A program made the position numbers and the translations under genes. Shown piece by piece: positions 48,501 to 55,676 of a DNA stretch of 64,000 nucleotides. The notes under the pieces are model-generated. The model was given only the letters and a program-made list of their open reading frames with translations. It was not told where the DNA came from and did not search any database. The stretch is from Tretioscincus oriximinensis (taxonomy: Eukaryota > Chordata > Lepidosauria > Squamata > Gymnophthalmidae). Positions within the stretch are counted from its first letter, which is position 1; each line of letters begins with the position of its first letter. Where the stretch lies: positions 1 to 64,000 of the forward strand of contig JAJVDF010000234.1 of the NCBI GenBank assembly GCA_022410635.1, written 5' to 3'.

Positions 48501-50997
48501 AAGAAGACTGATAGTCTAGGAAAGTGCTGAGTTTGTAAACAAATTTAAAGCCAAGTCTTTTNACATTCCAGGAAAGGCTTTTTCCTTTTAGCTTGGCTCT
48601 ACCTAAATATTTATGAGAAGTTAAGTTATTTTGTATGCTGAAAGGCTTTTGTAGTAGAAACACAGAATCAAGTTTCCTTGATACCGATACAATTCAGTTT
48701 AGTTTCTTTTTCATTTCGTCCATATCATCTCATTTCTAGTGTAACCATTTATTGTATGGATCATTTACTAGTTGCAATACCCATAGTGTTTATTTGGTTG
48801 TAGAATTCATTTAGTTGTTATAAGATGTCTCACATCAAAAACAGGAACAGTTTGAGCATATATATCTTGAGATGGATTTGGACAGAAGGCAAATTCAATC
48901 TTAGTATTACTGGAAGCAGCATTGNACAGAAAATACAGCAAGGAATTGATGAGAGTGCAGAAAACTGGGTATAGTTTGAATGGTGCAAGTGTTTTGCAGC
49001 TTGGTTTTACATTTGGTTCACATAACAATGGTTTGGAACAGAATGCTTTTGAGATTGCTTTATATCCTGAAATCTCAAAACAAGTTACAATAACTGAAAT
49101 ATATTTAAATTAAAAACACTATTTTACTTTGAAAAGGAGAATTCATTTTTAGCTAAAGGCATGAGGAAGAAAGGTTGCCTTCTCCAGCTGGTTTATGTAA
49201 GGTATGCTGTTTGTTTCTCAGCAAACCAATATCTTCTGGGTTGAATAAAAAAAAGTATATCTTAATTTATGGGTTGGTTTGTATAGAAGAAAATATTGCT
49301 TTAGGTATTTGGGAGTAAATATTTTAAATTGGACTTGATAGCAAATTGGCAACTATTACATTTCCCTTTAAGATCAGTGTGAAATATGGCCAACACATAT
49401 GTATCTGCAGCTTTGTTGCTGTTTCCTACACTAGTTGCAGGTTCTGAACTATCTTCAAGAACAGGGGCATGTACAGAAGAAGAAGAAGAACTGGGTTCTT
49501 ATACCCTGCTTTTCTCATCTTTCAAAGGGACTCAAAGCTGCTTACAAGGGTATTTTGCCCGAAGGCTGACATTCTGTCTTCCCTACCAGGCTGTGGTGGT
49601 TCCCTTGTATCTACTTGCAGTCAGTTGCAATTTCTTGCAATTCATGCTTTCGAATAGCTGGGTTGGCTAGAGTTACAAGCTAGTGGAAGGTGCTNGCCCC
49701 ACCCCACGTCTGACACAGGGCTTCCAAACCCCACCTCCCAGATGACAGATGGATTCCTTAGCGACTGAGCCATTTGTGCCTGCTCAATTATGCGTGCCTG
49801 CTGTACAGTGCATGGAAGTATTCAGGACATCCACAAATTGCATATAAGATCCATTGAGATGTTGTAGTCTTAAAATAAGATCCACTGAGCTGTCATTTCC
49901 ATTTTCAGACAGCTGGAGTGCAAAATATAAATTCTGGTTTTGATTCAGTGCTTATTGAAATGCAGAAGTGGGCTTGGTTTGCTTTTAGTATTCAGAATTA
50001 CTTCCAAACATTTCTGTGGGATGGCAGGAATGAAATAAAGGGCATTAGATGTATTTTAAAGTAGTTTAGATAATGAACTGACCCAAAAGGGCTCAGAGAC
50101 AGTTACAACAGCAAAACCAAATTTAAAATTAACTAAAATTAATGAAAACTCGAAAAAGTGGGGCAGGACAACTGTTTCCTTAGCCAAAGATTAAAATAAG
50201 TAAGTGTTTCTTTGCCGATCTTCCCTGCTGGGCTTTCCACTGGGTTTCCATAATATCTTGCTTCATTATTAAGACAGAGGCAATGAAAAGAAGCATACAC
50301 CTAACAGGCAATCATTTGTTTTAGCAGGTCAGAATTTTGTGCCCCTCAGGAGTTTGAGGAAATCTGTACAGAGAGCTTCTCACAGGGAAAATAAATTGTG
50401 CCTGTTATCAAGGATTAAGTAAATTATGGAAATCTGACATCTAAATATACCAGAAGAGGTTATACGAATGTCAGTGGAAGTTGTTTTACATGGAAGTCTT
50501 AATGCAGTTAAGATTATGTTCATTTTTATCAGGCAGCTTTCAGATATCTATCGTTCTCCACTGAAATGGTGTCTCATTCCTGTCTCCATTTTTCTTGCAA
50601 AGTGTAGAAGGGAGGAAATAACACCTGTTCATTCTTTATATATGTTTCATCTGTGCATTTGAGCTTCTTAAGTATACATTGTCAACTTAGATAAGCACTG
50701 ACTTCATCACTGTTTTCTTACACTTCAAATTCGATTTGTCCATAATTTTCAGATGTCTTCATCTGATGTTTTTAACTGAGAAACAGTTGACTAGTTTCTG
50801 TTTTAAGATTCAAACCTGGTTTAGGTTTATATCAATTCTAAAATTAAAAGAATCCTAATTTTTAAAATCATTCTTTAAAAAAATGTCCATTTTATTCATT
50901 TTCCACAACTAAATTAATTTTGAATTTTCTTGGAAGGTGTGGATTATCGGTTGAAAACATTTTCCAGAACTGGCTTGACTGCTCAGGAATCCCAAAG
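16996..50997 (+). CDS. AOPEP: AOPEP (aminopeptidase O), internal part, six coding exons
   Basis: Six exons joined by GT-AG introns give one uninterrupted frame of 613 nt (about 204 residues). The protein is an M1-family zinc aminopeptidase that removes N-terminal residues. Mammalian AOPEP can process angiotensin III, carries nucleolar targeting signals, and is linked to recessive dystonia in humans (family knowledge). Visible here: zinc motif HEIAH with third ligand E 18 residues after the second His (exon 1), a linker rich in charged residues (exons 2-3), HYLKG with the probable catalytic Tyr (end of exon 3), and the helical segment GYFLL through SGIPK (exons 4-6). The N-terminal beta-sandwich and most of the C-terminal armadillo-like domain lie outside the window. 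No in-frame stop or N falls in these exons, so the gene looks functional. Exon order and residues match AOPEP rather than other M1 peptidases such as LTA4H or RNPEP. Confidence 0.95.
17186..19886. other. AOPEP intron sequence
   Basis: AT-rich with no recognised element apart from a short (CATA)n-like patch at 19310-19350. Open frames are short and unsupported. Confidence 0.6.
19887..20474. mobile_element. Inverted-repeat element of about 590 bp beside exon
   Basis: Left end GGCTACAAACACACTACACC with downstream TTAAAATGGG; the right end read in reverse gives GCTGCAAATGCACTACAC with TTTAAAATGGG. That is about 30 bp of terminal inverted repeat. The middle is GC-rich with repeated ggatcccc. No clear target duplication. 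It ends about 32 nt before the AOPEP exon at 20507. Confidence 0.7.
20507..20613 (+). CDS. AOPEP: AOPEP exon 2 of window
   Basis: This 107-nt exon starts in phase 0 after catatatcccaaacag and ends ...TTA AG before gtatac, so the last Arg codon is split. It encodes [20 protein letters not shown], then [16 protein letters not shown]. The charged helix just after the zinc motif fits AOPEP homologues. The acceptor is unusual: its polypyrimidine tract is short, and a transposon terminal repeat lies about 32 nt upstream, so the branch point must lie in that small gap or in the transposon. Confidence 0.95.
20614..21540. other. AOPEP intron sequence
   Basis: AT-rich, no exon seen. A ttataaagcgctatcacc phrase at 20727-20746 resembles a reptile LINE tail (compare 47595). 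Confidence 0.5.
21541..21604. repeat. (GT)n(GTGC)n microsatellite
   Basis: About 14 GT units, then about 7 GTGC units, then a G run. Produces spurious Cys-Val and Thr-His reading frames. Confidence 0.98.
21650..22150 (+). mobile_element. Old CR1-type LINE 3' part
   Basis: Translation in shifting frames gives [21 protein letters not shown] and [14 protein letters not shown], matching the order of motifs at the CR1 ORF2 C-terminus. Many stops. It is older than the 10 kb and 45 kb copies. Confidence 0.6.
22171..22700 (+). mobile_element. L1-type ORF2 C-terminal fragment
   Basis: An open stretch encodes [20 protein letters not shown], then VSGWKD...[10 protein letters not shown], like the final segment of reptile L1 ORF2. 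It is followed by a 3' UTR-like stretch ending in an A-rich aaaaagaaagaaaa tail near 22700. Confidence 0.6.
22880..23320 (+). mobile_element. L1-type ORF2 mid-distal fragment
   Basis: Frames encode KIKYLRI, then [20 protein letters not shown], and [19 protein letters not shown]. These match the region after the reverse transcriptase (KYLGI... PKMLYL... GG.. YYEA) of L1 ORF2. This piece normally precedes the segment at 22171 but here lies downstream, so these are two insertions or a rearrangement. Confidence 0.6.
23320..23750. repeat. Palindromic repeat cluster
   Basis: Modules of gagatctgcttagata type and their reverse complements alternate. Hairpins lie at 23351-23393 and 23473-23513; related half-modules are at 23545-23575 and 23645-23685. 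Phrases cagctgattgggaatccaagcc and their inverses lie between. A C run is at 23691-23703. Confidence 0.75.
23751..24599. other. AOPEP intron sequence
   Basis: AT-rich, no exon or identifiable repeat. Confidence 0.5.
24600..24662 (+). repeat. LINE tail fragment
   Basis: tatagggcgggatataagta then (caaataa)n, a tail like that of the L2 copy ending near 37196. Confidence 0.5.
24668..25166 (-). mobile_element. CR1 LINE, short internally deleted copy
   Basis: On the minus strand this encodes [19 protein letters not shown], then [20 protein letters not shown], a well-preserved ORF2 C-terminus. The 3' end has cataagaacataagaagagcc. At 25090-25097 it jumps through TTCATTCA to sequence that in the 10 kb copy lies near 11350, missing about 930 bp. 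Confidence 0.9.
25167..27164. other. AOPEP intron sequence
   Basis: AT-rich, nothing recognised on either strand. Confidence 0.5.
27165..27245 (-). repeat. LINE/SINE tail fragment
   Basis: tttattcatttcatctcatt, then cttgcctttcacctaaagtt and cccagagcaagacacaac: minus-strand tail of an L2/CR1-related repeat. Confidence 0.5.
27362..27412 (-). repeat. Short amniote repeat remnant
   Basis: gggggtcttgtagcactttg then aaattaacagg is the inverse of the tgttagtctcaaagtgctac wording at 34880-34905, so both are the same old interspersed repeat. Confidence 0.4.
27872..28881. mobile_element. Harbinger-like non-autonomous element, about 1 kb
   Basis: Ends GGGTGTGTTCACACGAC and, reversed, GGGTGCATTC, with TAA on the left and TTA on the right. 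The interior is GC-rich and contains nested inverted and direct repeats: gggttcctgcctggagat at 28201 and 28487; gcagaatttcctctagcct at 28404 and 28662 with its inverse at 28547; tccatatggagcctaggctc near 28602-28621. No transposase. Open frames inside are by-products of GC content. Confidence 0.65.
28882..29440. other. AOPEP intron sequence
   Basis: Nothing recognised. Confidence 0.5.
29441..29515 (+). repeat. LINE/SINE tail fragment
   Basis: ggatttgggtatgggtgggg then tataagtataaataaataaa; 3' tail of an L2- or SINE-type repeat with (AAAT)n. Confidence 0.5.
29713..29985 (-). mobile_element. tRNA-headed SINE (family A)
   Basis: Minus strand: head gcaaatggctcagtctttca with an A-box-like tggctcagtc, B-box-like region ggatttcgaagccc, body, and a 3' part ending tataaaaactcgattcctct. 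Related to copies at 49475 and 57936. Confidence 0.75.
29990..30839. other. AOPEP intron sequence
   Basis: AT-rich; ends at the acceptor tgatcttag of the third exon. Confidence 0.6.
30840..30942 (+). CDS. AOPEP: AOPEP exon 3 of window, probable catalytic Tyr
   Basis: This 103-nt exon follows tgatcttag and ends at AAG before gtaaga. Its first G completes the Arg codon split by the previous intron. It encodes [20 protein letters not shown], then [14 protein letters not shown]. The segment before HYLK is polar and probably a surface loop. Tyr in HYLKG aligns in position with the tyrosine in YEKG of LTA4H-like M1 enzymes, which stabilises the transition state; that assignment is by alignment from memory. 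The frame continues directly across a 100-bp intron. Confidence 0.95.
31043..31150 (+). CDS. AOPEP: AOPEP exon 4 of window
   Basis: This 108-nt exon (36 codons, phase 0 at both ends) lies between tgtttcttttag and gtataa. It encodes [18 protein letters not shown], then [18 protein letters not shown]. It continues the helix that carries the catalytic tyrosine and closely matches AOPEP homologues. The intron before it is only 100 bp, against 3-10 kb for the others here. Confidence 0.96.
31449..31657. mobile_element. Foldback transposable element, 209 bp, 8-bp TSD
   Basis: Nearly the whole element is an imperfect palindrome. Ends TAAGCTGACCAGATGA and, reversed, TAGGCTGACCAGATGA. The centre is T/A-rich around ttttttctgaggaaa and its inverse. 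CTCACTTG flanks both sides (31441-31448, 31658-31665), an 8-bp duplication as in hAT. It lies 300 bp after an AOPEP exon. Confidence 0.85.
31666..33837. other. AOPEP intron sequence
   Basis: AT-rich. The minus-strand frame at 33483-33668 has no secure family match. No exon seen. Confidence 0.5.
33841..33988. mobile_element. Foldback Harbinger-like MITE, 148 bp
   Basis: Ends GGTTTTGGTCACACA and, reversed, GGCCCTGGTCACACA. Both arms continue with ttttaaa, ttctgaagaact-type matches to an A/T centre. TAA on both sides (33838-33840, 33989-33991) fits the TWA target duplication of PIF/Harbinger. Confidence 0.75.
33992..34795. other. AOPEP intron sequence
   Basis: AT-rich with a C run at 34459-34470. 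Nothing else seen. Confidence 0.5.
34796..34920 (+). repeat. Amniote interspersed repeat fragment
   Basis: ctacgaaagcttatgccacc and tcctgttagtctcaaagtgc are wording of a repeat common in reptile and bird genomes (acgaaagcttatgc ... tgttagtc). Class not assigned. Confidence 0.4.
34930..36300. other. GC-richer unclassified block
   Basis: This stretch is much richer in GC than its surroundings. Short repeats include acactgcaacca and ccatgc...catgacgtgg variants at 35140-35320. No domain was recognised in any frame and the longer minus-strand frames are interrupted. It may be part of a large element that continues past the L2 into the tandem array at 37200-39830 and the GC block at 39832-40340. 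Confidence 0.4.
36425..37196 (+). mobile_element. L2-type LINE, 3' end
   Basis: Translation gives [68 protein letters not shown] and [15 protein letters not shown], the characteristic C-terminus of L2-clade ORF2. The 3' UTR has ttaaccgccctgagacc and ends gggcggtataaaaatg plus (AAAT)n. One frameshift near 36780 breaks it. Moderately young. Confidence 0.9.
37200..39830. repeat. Degenerate AT-rich tandem array, unit about 110-120 bp
   Basis: The phrase (cc)aagcattatgatccagtggcaaaatattt recurs at roughly 38358, 38491, 38604, 38681, 38782, 38900, 39008, 39137, 39247, 39364 and 39440. Spacing is 100-133 bp with two short units of about 77. Each unit also has ccagacctttaatgccactg, taaatatttattatagcaaa and the palindrome gcattttaatgc. 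The first part (37600-37860) is a different variant with ttgcaatatcttgctttcaa, like the array at 1-310. No coding capacity. Confidence 0.85.
39832..40340. other. GC-rich block after the tandem array
   Basis: Sharp change from AT-rich array to GC-rich sequence at cggcccggtaaag. Contains gagggcttcggagaagcccg (hairpin) and cggccgagccg. No domain recognised in any frame. May be the terminal part of the composite structure. Confidence 0.45.
40341..41277. other. AOPEP intron sequence
   Basis: AT-rich, no repeat recognised; ends in the acceptor of the 44-nt exon. Confidence 0.6.
41278..41321 (+). CDS. AOPEP: AOPEP exon 5 of window
   Basis: This 44-nt exon follows tattacctag and ends before gtaagt. 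It encodes [14 protein letters not shown] plus two bases (CA) of a Gln codon completed by the next exon. It is too short for simple ORF searching and was found by following the AOPEP frame (LSQ then DFL...LLENIP in homologues). The consensus donor GTAAGT and exact phase continuity on both sides support it. Confidence 0.93.
41440..41518 (+). repeat. L2 LINE tail fragment
   Basis: ttttactgttaaccacnctg then gctttagaaatgtaaataaa, matching the tail of the L2 copy at 37130-37190. Confidence 0.65.
41525..43530. other. AOPEP intron sequence
   Basis: AT-rich. A minus-strand LINE-like tail, (TTAC)n then tttatttattttactccccc, lies at 42466-42550. No exon seen. Confidence 0.5.
43631..43983. mobile_element. 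Non-autonomous hAT element, 353 bp
   Basis: Left end CAGTGGCGGTTGG; right end reversed CAGTGGCGGCTGG. Flanks ATTTCTAA (43623-43630) and ATTTATAA (43984-43991) form an 8-bp duplication with one mismatch. The interior has no transposase. Confidence 0.8.
43984..44160 (-). mobile_element. Possible L1 ORF1 fragment
   Basis: The minus strand reads [20 protein letters not shown], then [20 protein letters not shown], a coiled-coil-like stretch suggestive of L1 ORF1. Only one short block, so the assignment is tentative. Confidence 0.35.
44161..44775. other. AOPEP intron sequence
   Basis: Nothing recognised. Confidence 0.5.
44776..46853 (-). mobile_element. CR1 LINE, long 5' end, internally deleted
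   Basis: On the minus strand: 5' UTR (matching 13740-13845), ORF1 (46743-45907), then at 45881-45884 a direct jump into the reverse transcriptase region (ESEW-like start, [23 protein letters not shown]), the ORF2 C-terminus ([19 protein letters not shown]) and the 3' end with taagaacataaga. The N-terminal ORF2 (endonuclease and early RT) is missing. The best-preserved CR1 in the window, but not autonomous. Confidence 0.92.
45907..46743 (-). pseudogene. CR1 ORF1 protein, esterase domain
   Basis: A 278-codon open frame. The N-terminus has Cys pairs (CTEC and CVLC, about 20 residues apart), a possible zinc-binding unit. A coiled coil ([16 protein letters not shown]) and a Ser/Pro-rich linker follow. 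The SGNH esterase blocks are [15 protein letters not shown] (nucleophile Ser) and [11 protein letters not shown] (GxND block, one Gly codon missing relative to the 14 kb copy). The frame shifts before DGLHLN, so the Asp-His block is present in DNA but out of frame. An antisense open frame at 45791-46450 is its shadow. Confidence 0.88.
46854..47580. other. AOPEP intron sequence
   Basis: Nothing recognised; 47330-47400 is GC-richer. Confidence 0.45.
47581..47900 (-). repeat. Repeat-derived block with LINE tail phrase
   Basis: ttatttatatagcgctatca then gtgtatgatgcctctgggca is a minus-strand repeat tail. (TTTA)n follows at 47765-47790, with GC-rich flanks. Family not assigned. Confidence 0.4.
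47901..49474. other. AOPEP intron sequence
   Basis: No exon seen. A purine-only stretch (GGA)n(GAA)n lies at 48450-48507. Confidence 0.5.
49475..49792 (-). mobile_element. tRNA-headed SINE (family A)
   Basis: Minus strand: head ggcacaaatggctcagtcgc (A box tggctcagtcg), ggtttggaagccc in the B-box position, a body with agctattcgaaagcatgaat and caagtagatacaaggg, then ctttgagtccctttgaaag and a tail ending agggtataagaacccagttc plus ttcttcttctt. Confidence 0.85.
49793..50936. other. AOPEP intron sequence
   Basis: Includes a probable LINE-tail remnant at 50080-50150 (aaaagggctcagagacagtt, then acaacagcaaaacc). No exon before the acceptor at 50936. Confidence 0.5.
50937..50997 (+). CDS. AOPEP: AOPEP exon 6 of window
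   Basis: This 61-nt exon follows ttttcttggaag and ends at AAG before gtaaat. Its first G completes the split Gln codon. It encodes [20 protein letters not shown], matching the AOPEP SVENIYQDWLESSGIPK-type segment at the start of the C-terminal region. It ends in phase 0. The next exon was not found in the remaining 13 kb, so the following intron exceeds 13 kb or holds an exon I missed. Confidence 0.93.
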
Positions 50998-52150
50998 GTA
51001 AATTTAAAAGATCTGTTTTGAATAGAATATAGATTATGAAATTGTCAAACATGTTGTTCAAATTATGGCATGTACTAAAAGGTATAATATAAAACAAAAC
51101 TCCAGTTTTAATGATACACACTCGTATTGCATACACATGGGACTTCATTTTTTATCAGCTGCAGGTTTTTAGTTTCTGGTTTTGTCAAGGATATCAAGCC
51201 AATAGAGTGGGGTGGGAATGAAAACTATTTTTTATAACTCAGTACAATTTTCACTAGAAAGCATTCTGTAAGATACAGTCATATTCTGAAACTTGCTTAG
51301 ACATAAAAGCTGCCATTTTTTATGCATGCTTTGGCCTAAAGAGATAATTTTTATTATGATGATCAGTTATATCTTTAGCAAGGGTTATTCATACATATTG
51401 TTTAACGTTGTGATAAGAGGCTGTATGGACTAGTACGACTGGTTACTATTTTGTTTAAACATCTTTGTAGCAGAGGTGTTTATAGTATGCTGCTGTATAT
51501 AAAGTTGGGTCGGGAATAGGAGACATAAGAGCATCTGCAGTGTCTACATTAACTATAGTTGTCTGGAGAAAAGTTTTGGACCTAAGAAAATACTCTGTTG
51601 CAGTAATATTTTCTCTGTTCTTTTATTTATTTATTTATGATGATGATGATTGATTATGATGATGATGATTAAACAAAACACTTAATAAAAACTAAACAAT
51701 GCAGACAAATAAATAAATAAATATAGAAATACAATCGTATTGTTAAATATTCTTAAACATGTTTTTGTCTTCAATATCCATGACTGTATACTTTATATTT
51801 CTTACTCCTCCATGTATTTCTCTTGGTTCTTTTATTAGATCAGATTGCAATTAATTAATTAGATAGTATTACCATTTTTAATCACTGTTTTCCAGTCCTA
51901 TGCCAACTCTGAGCTGTTATCAATAACTTTCTTGCTAAATATGTATCTTTCACTATAATTTCCATGTTCATTAATCTGAACATATACTTCTTAGGTCATA
52001 TTGCTGTTATTGCTAACAAAATTATTTATTTGATCTAAATTCTTGTTCTAAAAATCCTGGTCCATTTCATAATTCTACCATATGTATTGTATGTCAGTGT
52101 CAACACTGGGTCTTAAATGCTTTACTCTTTTAATAATGGAGAGGTGGCTG
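50998..52150. other. AOPEP intron sequence
   Basis: No following exon found. A (GATGAT)n-like microsatellite is at 51635-51672. Confidence 0.5.
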
Positions 52151-52154
52151 ACTC

Positions 52155-52214
52155 ATATCGGTCTGCCCATGCATTAAAATATTTAGCTGAAGGCCCTTCT
52201 GCTTATACAATCAT
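52155..52214 (+). mobile_element. L2-type LINE, left part of split copy
   Basis: Encodes ALKYLAEGPSAYTIIFH, similar to LxPKYLxExLxPY in L2 ORF2. It is continued at 52510 after an intervening CR1 fragment. Confidence 0.55.
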
Positions 52215-52500
52215 CTTCCATAGTTGAGAAGTTATCTTATGTTCTTACTAGCTTTAAGACAGGACTAGACAAGTTTATGGACACCAAGGATATTAATAGC
52301 TACTAGGATGGATCTTTTGATACCAACCTGCAGGATGGAGCACAGGCAGTACATCTGAAATATCATTTTGAGGAAATCAAGAATAGGTAGCGATTCTGTT
52401 GCAGACTACCTAGGTGCAATTGGTGGCCCATTGTATGAGACAGAATGCTGGACTAGATGGGCTCTGACCCAATTCAGCGGGGCTCCTCTTATGTTCTTAC
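52215..52500 (+). mobile_element. CR1 LINE 3' end nested in L2
   Basis: agctttaagacaggactaga, gtttatggacaccaagga, then agaatgctggactagatggg and a terminal cttatgttctta. Matches the last 280 bp of the window's CR1 family. Confidence 0.8.
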
Positions 52501-52509
52501 ATTGGGGGC

Positions 52510-52710
52510 TAAGATTAAAGTCTTATTAATGGTGCTTCCAGGTTGTGGAATAATCTTCTCCCTGAGGTGCAGAAGGCACCTTCAGTTAATAACTTCAAAT
52601 GATTAATTACTAGTAATATATATATCCTGACCCTTGGCCCTGGTCTTTTATTGTCATCTGCCTTCAGACCTCTGGATATAGGATGGAATATAACTAAATA
52701 ATTAAAATAA
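52510..52710 (+). mobile_element. L2-type LINE, right part of split copy
   Basis: ccaggttgtggaataatctt then ctccctgaggtgcagaaggc encodes RLWNNLLPEVQKAPSVNNFK, the L2 C-terminus. The tail tctggatataggatggaata plus (AAAT)-like ending follows. Confidence 0.65.
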
Positions 52711-52779
52711 GAAAATATTTTCCTCTCCCCACATTCAGTTATTTTGGGGTTTGTTAGTAAGTTATTTTTTATTTTGTTG

Positions 52780-52870
52780 CCATGTTACTATTTTTGTTAT
52801 CCTGAGATCTTCAGTGAATGGTGAGATAGAAATGTGAATGGATGAATGAATGAACGAATGAACAAAAATG
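52780..52870 (+). repeat. LINE tail fragment with (GAAT)n
   Basis: ttgttatcctgagatcttca, ggtgagatagaaatgtgaat and a (GAAT)n stretch form a tail like those of L2 copies. Confidence 0.5.
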
Positions 52871-53284
52871 AGTAATGTTCTCTCCCAACAAGTAGCACAG
52901 AATCCTTTTTTCATACTCCTTCACACCCATTTCAATTTAGAGTTGACCAACATGTGCACAACCTATTTTCATGTCATTTTTCTTAGAACTGCTCTCTTAT
53001 GTCCCTTCTACCATTAACTGTACGGATTCTGAGTTATGGTGTGTTTTACCTTCCATCTCATTCAGTAAGAGTTATCAAAAACAATCTTAGATATGTAGAC
53101 CACTGAATTCTTTAAGAATCTATGCAGCTTTCCCAAAGTTTAACAGATGTAAAATCAATTTGGAAAGTGAAATAGTACATGCAGAAAATATTTTGTTTAG
53201 AACTAGTTATCCCTTTATTTTCCAAAACAGAAGACCCCTGCTACATTGTTGAACAGTTGTAATTTGGTATGATAAAGAAAAATA

Positions 53285-53476
53285 GGCTATGGCCAGACAT
53301 AAGTTTTAATCTGACTTCAGTCCATCTTCAGAATGTGTCTGCAAAGTCCATCCAAACCAATGACTGGTTTTCTGAGTTAAGAAATGCCAAAGAAAACAGC
53401 TTGCCACTTTTCTGATGTGTTCTCCCACTCTGAAAATGTACTGAAACCAGATTAAAATTTAATTCTGACCATAGCC
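53285..53476. mobile_element. Foldback MITE, 192 bp
   Basis: Ends GGCTATGGCCAGA and, reversed, GGCTATGGTCAGA. The arms extend through ttttaatctgacttcagt-type matches. ATA on both sides (53282-53284, 53477-53479) suggests a 3-bp duplication. Confidence 0.75.
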
Positions 53477-53857
53477 ATAGGGGCCTTTTTTGAAAGTGGA
53501 AATAATATAAGAATAACTGGAACAAATTAACAAAGATTCATGTTTTGGGTTTTTTAATGTAGTTGTGTCAAGTTATTATAAACACAAAAACACAAGATCT
53601 TTTGTGACCCTTGAAGTGCAGTTTCTGAATTACAGTAATTCTCCCAGCTTCCTTCTATCACTTATCCTTCCTTCAAGAAGTTCAAAATCACGAAGAAACC
53701 TCAGAAAAATATATAAACCAATTGTAGACTGTACTGGAGAAACTTTTTCCCCATGTGGTTCTGATATTATTGTCCATATAAGAACACGTATACTGTCCTT
53801 CCAACAGTGTTTTGCACTTCTTGTGTTGAAAACTGGTTCTGTTGCAGAGGATATTCT
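53477..53857. other. AOPEP intron sequence
   Basis: Nothing recognised. Confidence 0.4.
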
Positions 53858-53900
53858 TTGAAGAAGAAGAATTGAGTTTTTATACCCCGCTCTTTTTATA
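53858..53900 (-). repeat. SINE tail fragment
   Basis: gaagaagaagaattgagttt then ttataccccgctctttt: inverse of the shared SINE 3' end. Confidence 0.65.
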
Positions 53901-53904
53901 AAAA

Positions 53905-54897
53905 AACCTCTTCTGCTAAAAAAAAGGTTTATGCTACCTTAATGCCATATGGAAGAATGCCACACACAACAACTAGTCTGTCTTCTGACAAAATTACAAT
54001 TCTAGTTTTTCTATGCACCACGAAAGCTGTGTTTACTGAAAAGTAAACATTTATGTCAGATATAGTAGATTTCAGGAGGGCATTTTCCTGAAATCTGCTG
54101 GGGCTGGGTTAAATAAGGTCAGCTGCATTGTGTTGTTGAATTTGCTGTTTATCAGATCAGGATGTACTTCAGCCTCAGAGGTGACTCACCACAGGACTGG
54201 AGCAGCTTTTTATCCTTTACTAGGCTAATAATGACTTAATGCCAGTAATGCTTGTTGTGAGTTTAAATAACACAAATTGGCTTCAAAAACAGATAGCTTT
54301 AGAGTAGAAAGCATTATTAAGTGATAGTGTAATCATTTATTTACTAGTACAAGCTTCCATTCTCCCCCTCTCCCCCCTCCCCAGTATGTCGTGGGGTATT
54401 CTGTCTAGATTTAAACTTCTCAAAAACTGTATTTGAACTAGTTTCAAATCTTAATGACTAAACACATTTTTCTCTTTCAATATATTTTTTTCTTAGTAGT
54501 ATCTATTCATTATTCTATCATCCAAAGTTATAAGTGGTGTTAGGTTATGCACAGCTGCCATGCCCATTTTAAGCATCCCTTCATTGTTTCAACATGTCAT
54601 GACAACTCAGTCTTGTAATGAGTTAATGTACACGACTGCATTATTTTTGGTTGGCATAGTGTTTTTCCACTTGCATTGTTGTAAAAAGCATAGTTTCATG
54701 GTTTACCATTAGTTAATGGTTTTGTACAGTAGTTTAAAAGGATNTGAGTATGCAGGTATTTTTTTAAAAAAATCTATGCTTATTTAGTTGGGTCTGCAAA
54801 TATACGGGGAAATAATATTTGCATCGTGCTTCCAACACAGCTATTTATTCTGCCTATGTTTATTTATAAAGGAGAGCCCTTTTTAGTTCTATCCTAG
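53905..54897. other. AOPEP intron sequence
   Basis: Nothing recognised on either strand. Confidence 0.5.
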
Positions 54898-55019
54898 TCT
54901 GCATATTTCTTAGATTACAGAGATTTTGCAATTCAGGATCACAGAATAGCACTCCTGAATTGCAAAATGTGAAATGTGGGAGTTGTAAATAATCCCCTCA
55001 TCTAGCAGAAATATGCAAG
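54898..55019. repeat. Double inverted repeat (foldback), about 120 bp
   Basis: Outer arms ctgcatatttct / agaaatatgcaag. Inner arms attttgcaattcagga (54923-54938) and its exact reverse complement (54953-54968), 14-base loop. Probably a small decayed foldback element. Confidence 0.7.
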
Positions 55020-55615
55020 AACCAGCTAAAATGGAGTGATGGGAGAGAAAAACAGCTGCACTTTATAATCACTTTGTCTAGAATAATTGTTTAGTTATAG
55101 TTTTAATTTGACTTCTGAGCCAGTGTGCAGGTCATCACAGGTATGTAGATTCTGCTCACACTGATGCACAGTTAAACCAAGGGCATTTTCTACAGTATTG
55201 TAGGTGGCTGCAATTGTGCAGCTAAACTTACCAGACTGATTGGTATTATGGNCATCGACTGCAGGGGTTGAAATTTAGATTGGTATAGGTGAGCAACTCC
55301 TCTCTTACACATTTTGAGAGTCATCACTAACATGTTACATTGGTAAACTAGAATTGTAATAATCTATGTTCATTTTTTGCTAAATAAAGCTTAGGTAAAG
55401 GGCATTCTTTCTATCTACAGCACCAAAACATTTTTAAGGCATGTGATCATAACAATGCTCTTTGTACCCCTTGTTAATGGGTATCTATTATCAGGTCTGG
55501 TAACTAGTTACAGATCTTTTCAAGAAGTGTCTGGTTTTGTTTTGGCTGGTTCTTGGACGTTTCAGGAAAATGAATTAGGGCAGAGATATAATTAGGTATT
55601 ATTGCCTAATTACAG
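55020..55615. other. AOPEP intron sequence
   Basis: Nothing recognised. Confidence 0.5.
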
Positions 55616-55676
55616 CTATTAGAAATCTATCCTCCAGACTACAGTTTTTAAAGTCTGGAGGACAGATTTCTAATAG
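55616..55676. repeat. 61-nt hairpin, 25-bp stem with one mismatch
   Basis: ctattagaaatctatcctcc-agact, an 11-base loop acagtttttaa, then the reverse complement with one A/G mismatch. It may be a tiny inverted-repeat transposon or a microRNA-like precursor. No known microRNA recognised. Confidence 0.85.
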
